A DNA stretch of 64,000 nucleotides from Rariloculus sp965263005 (GCF_965263005.1 NZ_OZ253579.1:3906001-3970000); one strand, 5' to 3'; positions 39,929 to 50,126 are shown, counted from the first letter of the stretch. Notes: a model not told the origin generated them from the sequence alone. Program-made: numbers and translations.

Positions 39929-40591
39929 CTATAGACTTCGGACACGCACGTTGCGGAACATTACCGCGCCCGCTCCATACTGCAGGGCGAACGGACCGCT
40001 GCTCATGGTCTCGTCTTCGATGTCGACCGTCACGGTGCCGTTCAGCGTTACGAGCAGGCGCGAGCCGTCGGCAACGATCTCGTAGGAATTCCAGCGGCCG
40101 CCGGTGTTGATTATGGCCGCGGGCGCCGCGAAATCGACGATGCCTCCGGTCCGGTAGGTCTGGTCGGCCCGCGTGTCGAAAATGTTCACTTCATAGCAAT
40201 TGGCGGCGCCGATCTGTTCTGGATCCTGACAGCGAATGAAAACGCCGCTGTTGGCTTCGACGTTCACGAAGAACTCGAGCGTCAGCTCGAAGTTGTCGTA
40301 GGCGAGATCGCTGACGAGAAAGCCGTTGCCGGTGTCGGCCCGCACGTAGTCGTTGACGAGTTCCCAGTTCGCATCGCCGAGGATATTCCAGCGGTCGAGG
40401 TTCGTGCCGTCGAACAGCGTCACCGATTCGTCTTCCGCGGCGGCGGCAGGTGCCCCGTCGGCCGATGCTGCGTCGGGCGCCGCCTCGGAACTTGCCGCGT
40501 CACCCGGCTGCGCCGGTTCGGGATCCTCGGCGCTTGTACAACCGAGCAGCCAGACGAATGGCAGAAGCACAATACCAATGTTCCGGATCAT
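39929..40591 (-). CDS. DUF1080 (3-keto-disaccharide hydrolase-like) lipoprotein
   Basis: A 220-residue lipoprotein. The signal ends FVWLLGCTS. An alanine-rich linker follows (about residues 22-55). Then comes a concanavalin-like DUF1080 domain (LFDGTNLDRWNILGDANWEL, ANSGVFIRCQDPEQIGAANC, YEVNIFDTRADQTYRTGGIV, VRVRSL). Family members hydrolyse 3-keto-glycosides or bind polysaccharide. The start at 40591 places the lipobox correctly. Confidence 0.82.
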   Translation of the reverse strand: MIRNIGIVLLPFVWLLGCTSAEDPEPAQPGDAASSEAAPDAASADGAPAAAAEDESVTLFDGTNLDRWNILGDANWELVNDYVRADTGNGFLVSDLAYDNFELTLEFFVNVEANSGVFIRCQDPEQIGAANCYEVNIFDTRADQTYRTGGIVDFAAPAAIINTGGRWNSYEIVADGSRLLVTLNGTVTVDIEDETMSSGPFALQYGAGAVMFRNVRVRSL

Positions 40592-40929
40592 GACGACTCT
40601 CCCCTTCTTCCTCATAAATACGGCCGCACGGCGGGTGCAGCGGCAAACGCTGCCGGCCGGCAACGGACCGAGCTATGATGACACAGACGCCAGCGGAAGT
40701 GACAGCCGGCGACGTGACAGCCGGCGACGGCAAGCGGCTCCACGCTTGGGAATAACGCTTTCGTCACCACAGCCGATTGACGCCGTAACGGTCGAACGCC
40801 ACATCGATCGACACGACCGCCAGATCGTGGGTAGGGTCAAGGCCGCGAGCCGGCTCCAACCGGCCGTTCAGCCCGTAAAGGAGGCTGATGCGCTAGTATC
40901 CGGTTCCTACACTGGACCGAACCTCGCCA
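40592..40929. other. divergent intergenic region
   Basis: It separates the DUF1080 gene and the PQQ dehydrogenase gene. GTGACAGCCGGCGAC is repeated twice in tandem at about 40698-40727. I see no clear promoter hexamers or hairpins, though both genes must be transcribed from here. Confidence 0.4.
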
Positions 40930-42885
40930 ATGATGACTACCATGAACCTGAAACGTTGCACGGCGGCTGCGGCTCATGCGGCGTGTCTGCTGGGGCTCGG
41001 CGCCTTTGCGCTCAAGCCCGCCGGCGTCGCGGCACAAGAGTCGCCGGCGGGCGCAGAAGCCCGCGGCGACTTCGATTTCGAGTCGTGGGACCAGTATCTC
41101 GGCGGTAGCGATTCGTCGCAGTATTCCTCGCTCGATCAGATCGACCGGGGCAACGTAGCCGGGCTCGAGGTCGCCTGGACCTACCCCACCGGCGAGAGCG
41201 GCAACTACCGCTTCAATCCCCTCGTCGTCGACGGCGTGATGTACGTGCTGGCGCACAACAACTCGCTGGTCGCGCTCGACGCGGCGAGAGGCGACGAAAT
41301 CTGGCGGCATGAGCACGAGGGTCCGGTCAGCAACCGCGGCATGAACATCTGGACGAGCGAGGACGGCTCGGACCGGCGCATCTTATACCTGAACGCCGGA
41401 CACCTTACGAGCGTCGATGCCGGCACGGGCGAGACCGTGACATCGTTCGGCGATAACGGCCGCGTCGACCTCCGGACCCCGCTCGGCGACGACTACAGCG
41501 ACATCCGGCCACTGCAGACGGCCAATCCGGGGCGCATCTTCGAGAACCTGATCATCATGTCGCTGCCGGCCGCGGGCGCCGGTTACACGGCGAACCCCGC
41601 CGACATCCACGCCTACGACATCCTGAGCGGCGAACTCGCGTGGGTCTTTCACAACGTGCCGAGACCCGGCGAGTTCGGCTCCGACACCTGGCCGGACGAC
41701 GCCGACGCACGCTACGGCGGCGTCCACAACTGGAGCGAATCGACGGTCGATGCGGAACTCGGGATCCTCTACGTCCCGACCGGAACCGCGCGCTACGATT
41801 TCTACGGCGGCAACCGCCACGGCGCTAACCTGTTCGGCAACAGCCTTCTTGCGCTCGATGCCCGGACCGGGCAACGGCTCTGGCACTTTCAGACGATTCA
41901 CCACGACCTGTGGGACTACGATCTGCCGACCGCGCCCAAGCTCCTGACCGTCGTGCATGACGGAGAGACGATCGCGGCCGTGGCGCAGTCGAGCAAGCAG
42001 GGCTACATCTACGTGTTCAACCGTGTGACCGGCGAACCGCTGTGGCCGATCGAGGAGCGGCCGGTACCGCAGTCCGATACGCCGGGCGAGCAGAGCTGGC
42101 CGACGCAGCCGATCCCGACGGCGCCGCCGCCGTTCGCGCGGCAATCGTTCACCGAAGAGGACATCAACCCCTACATCCCCGAGGAAGACCGCGAACGGGT
42201 CCGCGAGCAATTGCGCACCTACCGCAACGAAGGCCTCTTTACGCCGCCCAGCCCGCAGGGCACGATCATGCTGCCGGGGCACAATGGCGGGTCGAACTGG
42301 GGCAGCGTTGCGGTCAATCCCGGCAACGGCAAGCTCTATGTCGTCTCCAAGGAACTGCCGACGACCGCGAATCTCGCCCCGCCCGACGGCGAGCGCCCGC
42401 CGCCGGTCGTGCCGAATGCCGATCCGGATTTCGTGCCGTACCAGGCACCGTACGACTTCATGCTGCAGAGTAACGGGATGTCGGCCCTCGGGCCGCCCTG
42501 GTCGCAGTTGACGGCTTACGACCTGAACGAAGGCACGATCGAATGGCAGGTGCCGAACGGCAACGTGATGACGCTCGAAGCGCAGGGCATCACCGGCACG
42601 GGCAGTCAGGCGCCGCGCGGCGGACCGGTCGTCACGGCCGGGGGGCTGATCTTCGTCGCGACCTCGTCGGACCGCAAGTTCCGCGCCCGTTCCGTCAAAG
42701 ACGGTTCCGTGCTCTGGGAATTCGAAACGCCGGCCGCATCCGAGGGCGTGCCCGCCGTTTTCGCCGTCAACGGCAGGCAGTATGTCGCAATTGCCGTCGG
42801 CGGCAATGGCCTGTTCGCGCAGAACATGGACCTGCCGGAGCCCGGTCCCGGCCAGTACATGGTGTTCGCGCTACCCCGCAACTGA
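40930..42885 (+). CDS. PQQ-dependent dehydrogenase (quinoprotein)
   Basis: A 651-residue periplasmic enzyme with a signal peptide (HAACLLGLGAFALKPAGVAA). It is an eight-bladed quinoprotein propeller: SLDQIDRGNVAGLEVAWTYP, FNPLVVDGVMYVLAHNNSLV, HHDLWDYDLPTAPKLL, QSSKQGYIYVFNRVTGEPLW, LPGHNGGSNWGSVAVNPGNG, GGLIFVATSSDRKFRA. It resembles the membrane-free glucose/sorbosone dehydrogenase-like group and lacks the adjacent-cysteine pair and cytochrome domain of the alcohol dehydrogenase at 52675. The substrate is unknown. Confidence 0.87.
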   Translation: MMTTMNLKRCTAAAAHAACLLGLGAFALKPAGVAAQESPAGAEARGDFDFESWDQYLGGSDSSQYSSLDQIDRGNVAGLEVAWTYPTGESGNYRFNPLVVDGVMYVLAHNNSLVALDAARGDEIWRHEHEGPVSNRGMNIWTSEDGSDRRILYLNAGHLTSVDAGTGETVTSFGDNGRVDLRTPLGDDYSDIRPLQTANPGRIFENLIIMSLPAAGAGYTANPADIHAYDILSGELAWVFHNVPRPGEFGSDTWPDDADARYGGVHNWSESTVDAELGILYVPTGTARYDFYGGNRHGANLFGNSLLALDARTGQRLWHFQTIHHDLWDYDLPTAPKLLTVVHDGETIAAVAQSSKQGYIYVFNRVTGEPLWPIEERPVPQSDTPGEQSWPTQPIPTAPPPFARQSFTEEDINPYIPEEDRERVREQLRTYRNEGLFTPPSPQGTIMLPGHNGGSNWGSVAVNPGNGKLYVVSKELPTTANLAPPDGERPPPVVPNADPDFVPYQAPYDFMLQSNGMSALGPPWSQLTAYDLNEGTIEWQVPNGNVMTLEAQGITGTGSQAPRGGPVVTAGGLIFVATSSDRKFRARSVKDGSVLWEFETPAASEGVPAVFAVNGRQYVAIAVGGNGLFAQNMDLPEPGPGQYMVFALPRN

Positions 42886-43082
42886 ACTTCAGCCATGGGA
42901 GCCTGCGCCGCAGAACGATTTCGAACGCCTAAGGTGGGAAAACAGGAACAGATTTCTGCCCGTAGTGCTGAAAAGTTGTTACCTCGTCCCATATTTGCGC
43001 ATGAAATAAGGGGTAAAGTGGAGCTGTGTCCCACGAGAATTTTCTACGGCGCAGGCTCCTATAGCCTTCCGGACGCCGCCGC

Positions 43083-44495
43083 TTGAGCCGATCCGACATC
43101 ATTCTCGCAACGCTGCTCGTTTACGGTGCAGCGATGCTGCTGCTTGGGCTGTGGGCCGCGAGACGGACGCGATCCACGGACGACTTCTACCTGGCCGGCA
43201 GGCGCCTCGGGCCGGTTCTCGCCGCACTGAGCGCCTCGGCCAGCTCGTCGTCGGCATGGACGCTGCTCGGTGTCAGCGGCGCAGCCTACGCCTGGGGCTT
43301 CAAGGCGGTCTGGCTGTTTCCGGCGACCGTCGGCGGCTTCGTCGTCAATTGGCTCTGGGTGGCGCCCCGGCTGCGGCGGCTCGCGCAGGCGAACGGTGCG
43401 CTCACGCTGACGGAGGTGCTGATCGCCGGACATTCCAGCGTCTGGGCGCGGCGGATTGCACGCTCTGCCGCGCTGATCATTCTCGTGTCGTTCATGTTCT
43501 ACGTCTCGGCCCAGCTTCAGGGCGCGGGTCTCGCGTTCTCGACGAGTCTCGACATCAGCGCCGATACGGCGGTCGCTATCGGAGCGGTCACGGTGCTGAT
43601 TTACACGCTGCTGGGTGGCTTCTGGGCAGCCAGCGCAACCGATGCACTGCAGGGGATCTTCATGGCCGCCACGGCGATCTTTCTGCCGGCGTTCGCACTG
43701 CACCTGGCGGGCGGCTGGGGTCCGGTCTGGGCCTCACTGACGGAATCGGCCGCGGGCGGCGTGCTTCTGACCGGCGAAGAATCGCTGCTCGTGGGCGCGC
43801 TGTTCGTGCTCGGGACACTCGGCATCGGTCTCGGGTATCCGGGACAGCCTCACGTCGTCAACCGGTTCATGGCACTGAAGTCGGACCGCGCCCTCGCCCA
43901 GGCGCGCGTGATGGCGCTGCTGTGGGCGGTTGTCGTCTACGGCGGAATGTTGTTGCTCGGCTGGGCAGTGAGGCTACTGGCGCTCGGACCGGTCTCCGAC
44001 AGCGAGCGGATCATGCTCGACTTCGCTCTGGAGTTCCTGCCGACTGCAATCGGCGCGGTCGCCGTGACGGCGGTGTTGTCAGCCATCGTATCGACGGCCG
44101 ACAGCCAACTCCTCGTCGCGGGCTCGGCAGTGTCCCACGACTGGGGGCTGCCCGATGTCGGCGGCCGATCTATCGCCGCGTCGCGCGTCATCGTCGGCGT
44201 GCTGACCCTGCTCGCGCTCGTGCTTGCGCTCGGCGTGCCGGAATCGATCTTCTCGCGCGTCCTGTTTGCGTGGCACGCGATCGGAGCGGCTTTCGGGCCG
44301 CCGCTGCTCGTCATGCTGCTTGGCCGCCGCACGAACTCGTTGGCGACGTTTCTCGCGATCAACACCGGTTTCGCGGCAACGGTGATTCTGCATTGGCTGC
44401 CGGACAGCCCCGGAGACATTCTCGAACGCGGCCTGCCGTTCGTTCTGTCACTCGGTCTCGTGCTGCTTGGATCGCGACGGACGGGGCCTGCCTGA
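43083..44495 (+). CDS. sodium:solute symporter (PutP-like)
   Basis: A 470-residue SSS-family transporter with about thirteen helices. DDFYLAGRRLGPVLAALSAS, SSAWTLLGVSGAAYAWGFKA, LGIGLGYPGQPHVVNRFMAL and VLSAIVSTADSQLLVAGSAV are SSS signatures, closest to the proline transporter PutP. The start is TTG (MSRSDIILATLL). It lies about 200 bp after the PQQ dehydrogenase on the same strand. Confidence 0.87.
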   Translation: MSRSDIILATLLVYGAAMLLLGLWAARRTRSTDDFYLAGRRLGPVLAALSASASSSSAWTLLGVSGAAYAWGFKAVWLFPATVGGFVVNWLWVAPRLRRLAQANGALTLTEVLIAGHSSVWARRIARSAALIILVSFMFYVSAQLQGAGLAFSTSLDISADTAVAIGAVTVLIYTLLGGFWAASATDALQGIFMAATAIFLPAFALHLAGGWGPVWASLTESAAGGVLLTGEESLLVGALFVLGTLGIGLGYPGQPHVVNRFMALKSDRALAQARVMALLWAVVVYGGMLLLGWAVRLLALGPVSDSERIMLDFALEFLPTAIGAVAVTAVLSAIVSTADSQLLVAGSAVSHDWGLPDVGGRSIAASRVIVGVLTLLALVLALGVPESIFSRVLFAWHAIGAAFGPPLLVMLLGRRTNSLATFLAINTGFAATVILHWLPDSPGDILERGLPFVLSLGLVLLGSRRTGPA

Positions 44496-44787
44496 CAAGC
44501 GAACCGGCACGCGGGGCGAGGCGCCTCGTAGCGGCAAAAGGCGGCAGACAACCTCCATCCGGTTCAACCGCTCCACCAGGACGACGATATCGCCTGGTTG
44601 TTCGTGTCTTGATCGTGCGATTACTTGGTATTTCCCGTGGAAATCCTCGTTGCCGGCGCGGATGGCACAAAATATGATCGGCCGATGGCTGCAGGAGCGT
44701 CAGGATCTGCGGTTATTGCATTCGAGTCGCTCGCAATCTCCGTGCCCGCGTTTCGGCTGCCGAACCGACCGGGAAGCCACGCGACAA

Positions 44788-45195
44788 ATGACGCCTACAC
44801 ACGAATACTCAACCCAACGGGCCGCAGAACTGACAGGACTGCTGCCGGAGCAGATTCGCCGCTGGGCCAGGGCCGGGTTTGTCGCGCAGCAGAAACGCGC
44901 CCGAGCCCACTGGCACTATTCGTTTCAGGATCTCGCGCTGCTGCGGTCGGCGCGATCGCTGCTCGATGCACGGTTCAGCCCCAATCGCGTGACAAGAACC
45001 CTGCACAGGCTTCGCGATCAGTCGCGGCGCGGCACGCCGCTTTCGGCCATGCGCATTCTCGTGACGGCACAGCAAATCGTTTTCAGCGATCGTTCTGCAT
45101 CGTGGGAACCGGAGACGCTGCAGGAAACACTAGATTTTGACTTGAGGGCGCGGTCCGAACCGGCGGCGACCAGAATCCAGCATCACGCGCACTAG
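44788..45195 (+). CDS. MerR-like DNA-binding protein
   Basis: A 135-residue protein with a MerR-type helix-turn-helix (YSTQRAAELTGLLPEQIRRW, RRALSFVAQ-like region, HYSFQDLALLRSARSLLDAR). The rest (RVTRTLHRLRDQSRRGTPLS, AMRILVTAQQIVFSDRSASW) is typical of a MerR/TPR family whose longer members carry tetratricopeptide repeats after this point. Here the protein ends without TPRs, so it may be truncated. Regulatory target unknown. Confidence 0.6.
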   Translation: MTPTHEYSTQRAAELTGLLPEQIRRWARAGFVAQQKRARAHWHYSFQDLALLRSARSLLDARFSPNRVTRTLHRLRDQSRRGTPLSAMRILVTAQQIVFSDRSASWEPETLQETLDFDLRARSEPAATRIQHHAH

Positions 45196-45327
45196 CCGTC
45201 AACACATGGAGCACGGACCTTGGCAGCCCGATCAACGACAACCCAGGAAAGTGCACGCCCAGGAGAATCGCGTCCATGAGTTCGCCGCGTGAAACCGAGT
45301 CAAGCAGCGACATAACCGGATTGTGGC

Positions 45328-45816
45328 TCAGTTTGCGGTGCGCTCGTGTTCGAGCAACGCCTGCTTCAGGCTCAGTCCCCCACCGTAGCCGGTCAGACTG
45401 CCGTCGGCGCCGATCACGCGGTGGCACGGCACGATCAGCCCCAGCGGATTGTTGGCGTTCGCCGAGCCGACGGCTCGGGCGCCACCGGGACGGCCGACCG
45501 CTTTCGCGATCTCGCCATAGCTTCGCGTCTCGCCGAACGGTATCGCCGCGAGCGCTTCCCAGACGGCGTGCTGAAATCCGGTGCCGCTGGCGGCGCGCTC
45601 GACGTCGAACGCCTTGCGCTCGCCGGCGCAGTACTCCTCGACCTGCCGGCGCACGTCAGCGATCGCGTCGTCGTCGCGAACGGCTGTCGGGTCGACCGAC
45701 GCCGCCTGCCGGGCATTCAGATTGAACCGTGTGAGCCTGCCTTCGTCGTCGACCCACGCGGCGAAGGTGGCAAAGCGCGTTTCTATCGTGCCCCAGCGAT
45801 CCGGTGTCGTTGTCAT
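45328..45816 (-). CDS. ogt: methylated-DNA-protein cysteine methyltransferase
   Basis: A 162-residue Ogt/AdaB-type repair protein. It carries FQHAVWEALAAIPFGETRSY, GEIAKAVGRPGGARAVGSAN and the active-site IVPCHRVIGADGSLTGYGGG with the accepting cysteine. It removes alkyl groups from O6-alkylguanine. The ATG at 45816 gives the usual length; the frame is open further upstream without family residues. Confidence 0.93.
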   Translation of the reverse strand: MTTTPDRWGTIETRFATFAAWVDDEGRLTRFNLNARQAASVDPTAVRDDDAIADVRRQVEEYCAGERKAFDVERAASGTGFQHAVWEALAAIPFGETRSYGEIAKAVGRPGGARAVGSANANNPLGLIVPCHRVIGADGSLTGYGGGLSLKQALLEHERTAN

Positions 45817-45976
45817 AATCGTTCCTCCAGCGCTTTCCCGAAAGCGAGCGCGCATCGCGAAACGCTTCCGGCGCAGCGACGAACCAGCGCCGCGCGGGTT
45901 ACTTCAGAAAATCAGTCCAGCCGTTTGTCGACATGTAGGGGAGGAGGACTCCCATCGCCTCGATGTCGGGTTGACC

Positions 45977-47056
45977 TTACAGGACCGGGATCGGGCCGCT
46001 GATCGTGTCTGCCGAAGAGGCCAGCGGCGGCCCGACTTGTGCCGGCCGATCACCCTCGAGCCTGCGCCTGAACCAGTCAAGATCATCGCCGCGTTCGGCA
46101 AGCGCCTTGACCGTCGGGCTGCTGTCGAGCGCATCGGCCTCAATGGGATCGGCTCTGAGCTTCAGATGCGCGAATATCGTGCGCCCGGCGCCTCCGACGG
46201 ACCGCACCGAGGGTGCCCCGTCCCGATACTCGCCGAATTCCGCCGCAAACACCTTCAGGCGCACGGAGCCGCGCACGTTGCCGCCAATGACGAGGACCCG
46301 GTCGCTCGGCGCGTCGACCTTGACCGCGATATCGCAGTGCGATCGCACGCCCCGTCCGATGTTTCTGAGCCGCTCGGCGATCGTGCGGTACGCGGAGCGT
46401 CGCGCGGAGCACAAGAGATCGCCGGGCTCGATCGGCCTCTCGCCGACATCGTAAGCCACGTACGCGGCATCGGGGGATTCGTCGTAGCGCGCTTCGATCG
46501 CCTGGTCGATGTAGACATAGTGGGCGATGTGGCGCCGGAACAGGTCTTCCTCGCCGAGACCGCCCTCGCACATGACCCACGATATGAACGCCGCCGACCA
46601 TGGATCCCGCCAGCGCACGCCGACGCCGTAAGGCCCCTTCCAGAGGTCGTTCTGCCGGTCGAGGATCCACGCGCCGTCGTCCGTAACCGCCCAGTAGCCG
46701 GCGATCGAGTCCGCCACGCGCGCCGATTCCGCGATATCGAGCCACGAACGCGGGAGCCGCCGCCGGGAGCGCCGCTGTTGCGAGTCCTGGATGTACGTCT
46801 GGTCGAGGACGGTAAACCCGAAGAACCCCCATTCCTGCACGGCAATGTCGACGATCCTGCGCCTGCGATCTGCCTCCGGCAGCATCCGGCACTCGCGCTC
46901 GACGACCTGCATGCGGCCCGGCGCTCCGGTCACGCGCGAGGCGGGAGGCGCTACTTCAAGTTGCTCGGGCGCGAGCCGATCCAGGTGGATCTGCTGCGCG
47001 TTCGCGCCCGATGCCGCGGCCAGCGTCACGGCCAACGGGAGGAAAAGTTTCTTCAC
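45977..47056 (-). CDS. DUF2272 secreted protein
   Basis: A 359-residue protein with a signal peptide (KKLFLPLAVTLAAASGANAQ). The central part (IVDIAVQEWGFFGFTVLDQT, GYWAVTDDGAWILDRQNDLW, DPWSAAFISWVMCEGGLGEE, RPIEPGDLLCSAR) matches DUF2272, a papain/NlpC-like fold related to CHAP amidases. The histidine and aspartate positions later (HCDIAV) agree with such a fold. Possible peptidoglycan or amide hydrolase in the periplasm; not demonstrated. Confidence 0.75.
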   Translation of the reverse strand: MKKLFLPLAVTLAAASGANAQQIHLDRLAPEQLEVAPPASRVTGAPGRMQVVERECRMLPEADRRRRIVDIAVQEWGFFGFTVLDQTYIQDSQQRRSRRRLPRSWLDIAESARVADSIAGYWAVTDDGAWILDRQNDLWKGPYGVGVRWRDPWSAAFISWVMCEGGLGEEDLFRRHIAHYVYIDQAIEARYDESPDAAYVAYDVGERPIEPGDLLCSARRSAYRTIAERLRNIGRGVRSHCDIAVKVDAPSDRVLVIGGNVRGSVRLKVFAAEFGEYRDGAPSVRSVGGAGRTIFAHLKLRADPIEADALDSSPTVKALAERGDDLDWFRRRLEGDRPAQVGPPLASSADTISGPIPVL

Positions 47057-47299
47057 AGGGTTCGCCCCATCGATAATCGCGGCATAAATCTAACAGATTC
47101 GGCACGGCCAGGCAGAATACGCGCCTGGCGGCCCGGGCAGACCGTACAATGCCGCCGCGCCGGCGGCGGCGCACGGTCCCGTTCTTATAATGGTGCGCCC
47201 GCCATCTTCAAGGGGTGCAATGACACCGAAACCTGAACACTTCGCGGAACGCGACCCCGGCCGTCTCGAGCGGCGCAGGCGTGCACTTGCGGCGGTCAG

Positions 47300-47782
47300 G
47301 TGATCCGGCCGGCGACAGCGAGCGATGCGAGCCGGATCGCGGCGATCTACAACCATTACGTCGAGCACACCGTGGTCACGTTCGAGGAGGAACGCGTCCC
47401 GGCGTCGGAGATGCGTAAGCGGATCGAAACGGTATCGGCTCATTCTCCCTGGCTCGTCTGGGACGAGGCCGGGAACGTAATCGCTTACGCCTATGCGCTC
47501 AAGTGGCACGCGCGCGCCGCGTACCGGCTGACCGTGGAGACGACCGTTTACGTGGACTCGCAACACTTCCGCCGGGGGTTCGGCGGCGCGTTGTACGGCG
47601 CGCTGCTCGAAGATCTGCGCGAGCGCGGTTTTCACTGCGCGATAGGCTGCATCGCCCTGCCCAACGAGTCGAGCGTCACGCTGCACGAGAAGCTCGGCTT
47701 CGAGAAGATCGGCGTGTTCGGGGAAGTCGGCCGAAAGTTCGGCCGATGGATCGATGTCGGCTACTGGCAACTGATCCTGTAA
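47300..47782 (+). CDS. GNAT acetyltransferase (phosphinothricin-acetyltransferase-like)
   Basis: A 160-residue GNAT enzyme from GTG. It has IRPATASDASRIAAIYNHYV, YAYALKWHARAAYRLTVETT, VYVDSQHFRRGFGGALYGAL (acetyl-CoA loop) and SVTLHEKLGFEKIGVF, the pattern of the PAT/YncA group acting on phosphinothricin-like or methionine-sulfone substrates. Confidence 0.87.
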   Translation: MIRPATASDASRIAAIYNHYVEHTVVTFEEERVPASEMRKRIETVSAHSPWLVWDEAGNVIAYAYALKWHARAAYRLTVETTVYVDSQHFRRGFGGALYGALLEDLRERGFHCAIGCIALPNESSVTLHEKLGFEKIGVFGEVGRKFGRWIDVGYWQLIL

Positions 47783-47803
47783 GCGACGAGTCGCACAACG
47801 AAA

Positions 47804-47834
47804 AGAACCGGCACCGAATCCCGACGCCGGTTCT
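47804..47834. terminator. bidirectional hairpin between convergent genes
   Basis: Arms AGAACCGGC and GCCGGTTCT with a 13-base loop lie between the convergent GNAT and TonB-receptor genes. On the minus strand the hairpin is followed by TTTTCG, a weak U-run, so it best serves the receptor gene; on the plus strand there is no T-run. Confidence 0.6.
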
Positions 47835-47870
47835 GACTGTCGCTGAGACCGACCGAAACGTATTGCGGGA

Positions 47871-50126
47871 TCAGTCGAAATTCATATCGATCTGCACGCC
47901 GACTTCGCGCGGCCGGCCGACGTAGCCCTGGTCGACACCGGCCAGGATGGCGTTGAACCCGCCTTCACGGTAATACTCGTTGGTCAGGTTCCTGCCGTAG
48001 AGCGCTACGTTCCACGCGCCGCCGGTCGCCGTGTACTGCAGGCGGCCGCTCAGCAGGCCGTAGGCCTTTCCGCCGTTCCGGGAAAAGTGAAACCGCTTGT
48101 CGCGGAACGTCTCATGGTCGTCGATCCAGCCGTAGTCGAATCGCGTCAGGATCGAGGCGCCGCTTGCAAGATCGTTGTCCCACTGAAATCCGACGCTGTA
48201 GGAAGTCTCAGGCGCGTACGGGAATTTGCTGTCGACGGACAGCGTCCTGGTGGCCAGACCTACATCGGTATAGGCCGTGTCGAGCAAGCCCAGCGCGAAG
48301 TTCACCGAAAAGATGCCGCCCGTTCGGAAGGTACCCTCGATCTCGATCCCCGAGATCTCGGCTTCGCCCGCGTTCGTCGTTGTCGTCGTTCCAGGGGTAA
48401 GCACCTCGCCGATCTGGATATCTTCCCACGTACCGTTGAAGTACGTCGCGTTCAGGCGCAGCCGGCCACCGAGCAAATCGGAGCGAATGCCGATCTCGAA
48501 ATTGGCCAACAGCTCATCGTTGTACGGCAGGATGCCGTTGTTCGGCAGGGTCGGGTCGAACCGGGAATTGACGCCGCCGCCGTTGAAGCCTTCTGCGTAA
48601 CTGACGTAACCCATGATCGTGTCGGCGAACTGGTACTGCAGTGCCACACGCGGCGTCACGGCATCGAACCCGGCTTCCTGGATCACCGGAATGCCTTGCA
48701 CCAACCGGATCTCGCGGTTGGAGAAATCGAAGTGCGGCGTTTGCGGGTCACCCTTGGGTACAAGGCTCCTGAACGTTTCACTATGAAAATCCTCGTCGGA
48801 GGACCGCGCACCGACCGTCAGCGTGAGCGCGTCTGTCAGGTCGTACGAGAATTCGCCGAACAATGCAGTGTCCTCCGTGACCCGCTGCGAGAGAAGCGGC
48901 GGCACACCACGCTCACGCACCTCGTAGGCCTGCCAGAAAATCCTCAGATTGTTCACGTCCACCTCGTCGAAGTACAGGCCGACGACCCAGTTGAAGCGAT
49001 CGCCGGAACCGAGCAACTGGAATTCCTGCGAGTTTTCGTTCTGTTCGTTGTAGAGCCAATCCTCGAAGGCGTGCCATTCCGTACCATCCCTGTCGAACAT
49101 GGTGCCGCGCTGGAACTCGCGCTCGTTGATGATCGCGCGGAAAGTCAGCGAATCGTTGATGTCCCAGCTCAAGTCGACCGTCAGGGAATCGATGTCGAGT
49201 ATGTTTGCCGGCCCCTGGTAATTGGCGGCAGTCTTCCACTCGTCACGAAGTCCGTAAGCGTATTTCTCGTCCGTGAATTCGATGCCGATCGCCTGGTACT
49301 CGCTTGGCAGATTGCGGCCGTACGGACGGCCGTTCGCCGGGTTGATGGGACGGTCTTCCTGGTCGACCGCATCCCACAGCACGCTGCCCTGCATGTTCTG
49401 GTCGGTGCGCGCTATCTGCGCCGTGAAGAGCGCCGTGAAGTTATCCGAGGGCTCCCACTGCAGTTGCCCTCTGACGATCTGCGTGTCTTCTTCACCATAC
49501 GACTCGCTGACGGTGACGCTATCGACATAGCCGTCACGCGAGATCTGCGCCGCTGTGATCTTTGTCTTGACCGTATCGCTCAACGGGATATCGACGTTGG
49601 CGGTGATGTCGGAGCGGTTGAAATTGCCGAACCGCGCCTTGATGCGCGCGCCGAATTCGTCCTGCGGCTTCTGCGTGACGTACTGAATCGCACCGCCGAT
49701 GGCGTTCTTGCCGAAGTACGTGCCCTGCGGACCGCGCAGGACCTCGATGCGCTCGAGCTCGACGATGCTTTCCAGACCGCCGATACCTCCCGACATGACG
49801 ACGCCGTCCATGTAGCGTGCCACGCCAGGTATGCCTCGAACCGAGAAGATGCCGCCGCTGGACGAACTGCCACCTCGAATATCGACGTTGGGCAGCAGCA
49901 CGTTGAGGTTTTCGGTGTTGTCGATGTTGCGAAGTTCGATATCTTCCGTGTTGAGCGCCGAAATCGCGATCGGCACTTCCTGAAGATTCTCCTCGCGCCG
50001 GCGCGCCGTAACGACGACCTCTTCGATCGCGGCCAGACCGTCCTGAGCGAAAACCGGCGCGCTGTCGGCGCCAAATAGCAAAGCGATTGCAACAACGAGC
50101 GCACTCACTTTTTTAAGATGCTTCAT
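47871..50126 (-). CDS. TonB-dependent receptor (outer-membrane uptake)
   Basis: A 751-residue receptor with signal peptide (VSALVVAIALLFGADSAPVF), TonB box IEEVVVTARRREENLQ, plug (IEVLRGPQGTYFGKNAIGGA, IQYVTQKP) and a full barrel ending in the aromatic QIDMNFD. The ATG at 50126 starts MKHLKK. The SSSSGG run in the plug (RGGSSSSGGIFSVRGIPG) is characteristic of the sphingomonad/SAR-type receptor group. The plausible cargo is a substrate of the enzymes encoded upstream on the same strand. Confidence 0.9.
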   Translation of the reverse strand: MKHLKKVSALVVAIALLFGADSAPVFAQDGLAAIEEVVVTARRREENLQEVPIAISALNTEDIELRNIDNTENLNVLLPNVDIRGGSSSSGGIFSVRGIPGVARYMDGVVMSGGIGGLESIVELERIEVLRGPQGTYFGKNAIGGAIQYVTQKPQDEFGARIKARFGNFNRSDITANVDIPLSDTVKTKITAAQISRDGYVDSVTVSESYGEEDTQIVRGQLQWEPSDNFTALFTAQIARTDQNMQGSVLWDAVDQEDRPINPANGRPYGRNLPSEYQAIGIEFTDEKYAYGLRDEWKTAANYQGPANILDIDSLTVDLSWDINDSLTFRAIINEREFQRGTMFDRDGTEWHAFEDWLYNEQNENSQEFQLLGSGDRFNWVVGLYFDEVDVNNLRIFWQAYEVRERGVPPLLSQRVTEDTALFGEFSYDLTDALTLTVGARSSDEDFHSETFRSLVPKGDPQTPHFDFSNREIRLVQGIPVIQEAGFDAVTPRVALQYQFADTIMGYVSYAEGFNGGGVNSRFDPTLPNNGILPYNDELLANFEIGIRSDLLGGRLRLNATYFNGTWEDIQIGEVLTPGTTTTTNAGEAEISGIEIEGTFRTGGIFSVNFALGLLDTAYTDVGLATRTLSVDSKFPYAPETSYSVGFQWDNDLASGASILTRFDYGWIDDHETFRDKRFHFSRNGGKAYGLLSGRLQYTATGGAWNVALYGRNLTNEYYREGGFNAILAGVDQGYVGRPREVGVQIDMNFD

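Noticed and set aside
45581..47236. A 551-codon open frame antisense to the DUF2272 gene
   Set aside because: The DUF2272 gene on the other strand has a signal peptide and family motifs; this frame has none.
48087..50078. A 663-codon open frame antisense to the TonB receptor gene
   Set aside because: It has no signal peptide or domain and mirrors the codon structure of the receptor, which carries all family motifs. Long antisense frames are expected in GC-rich genes.
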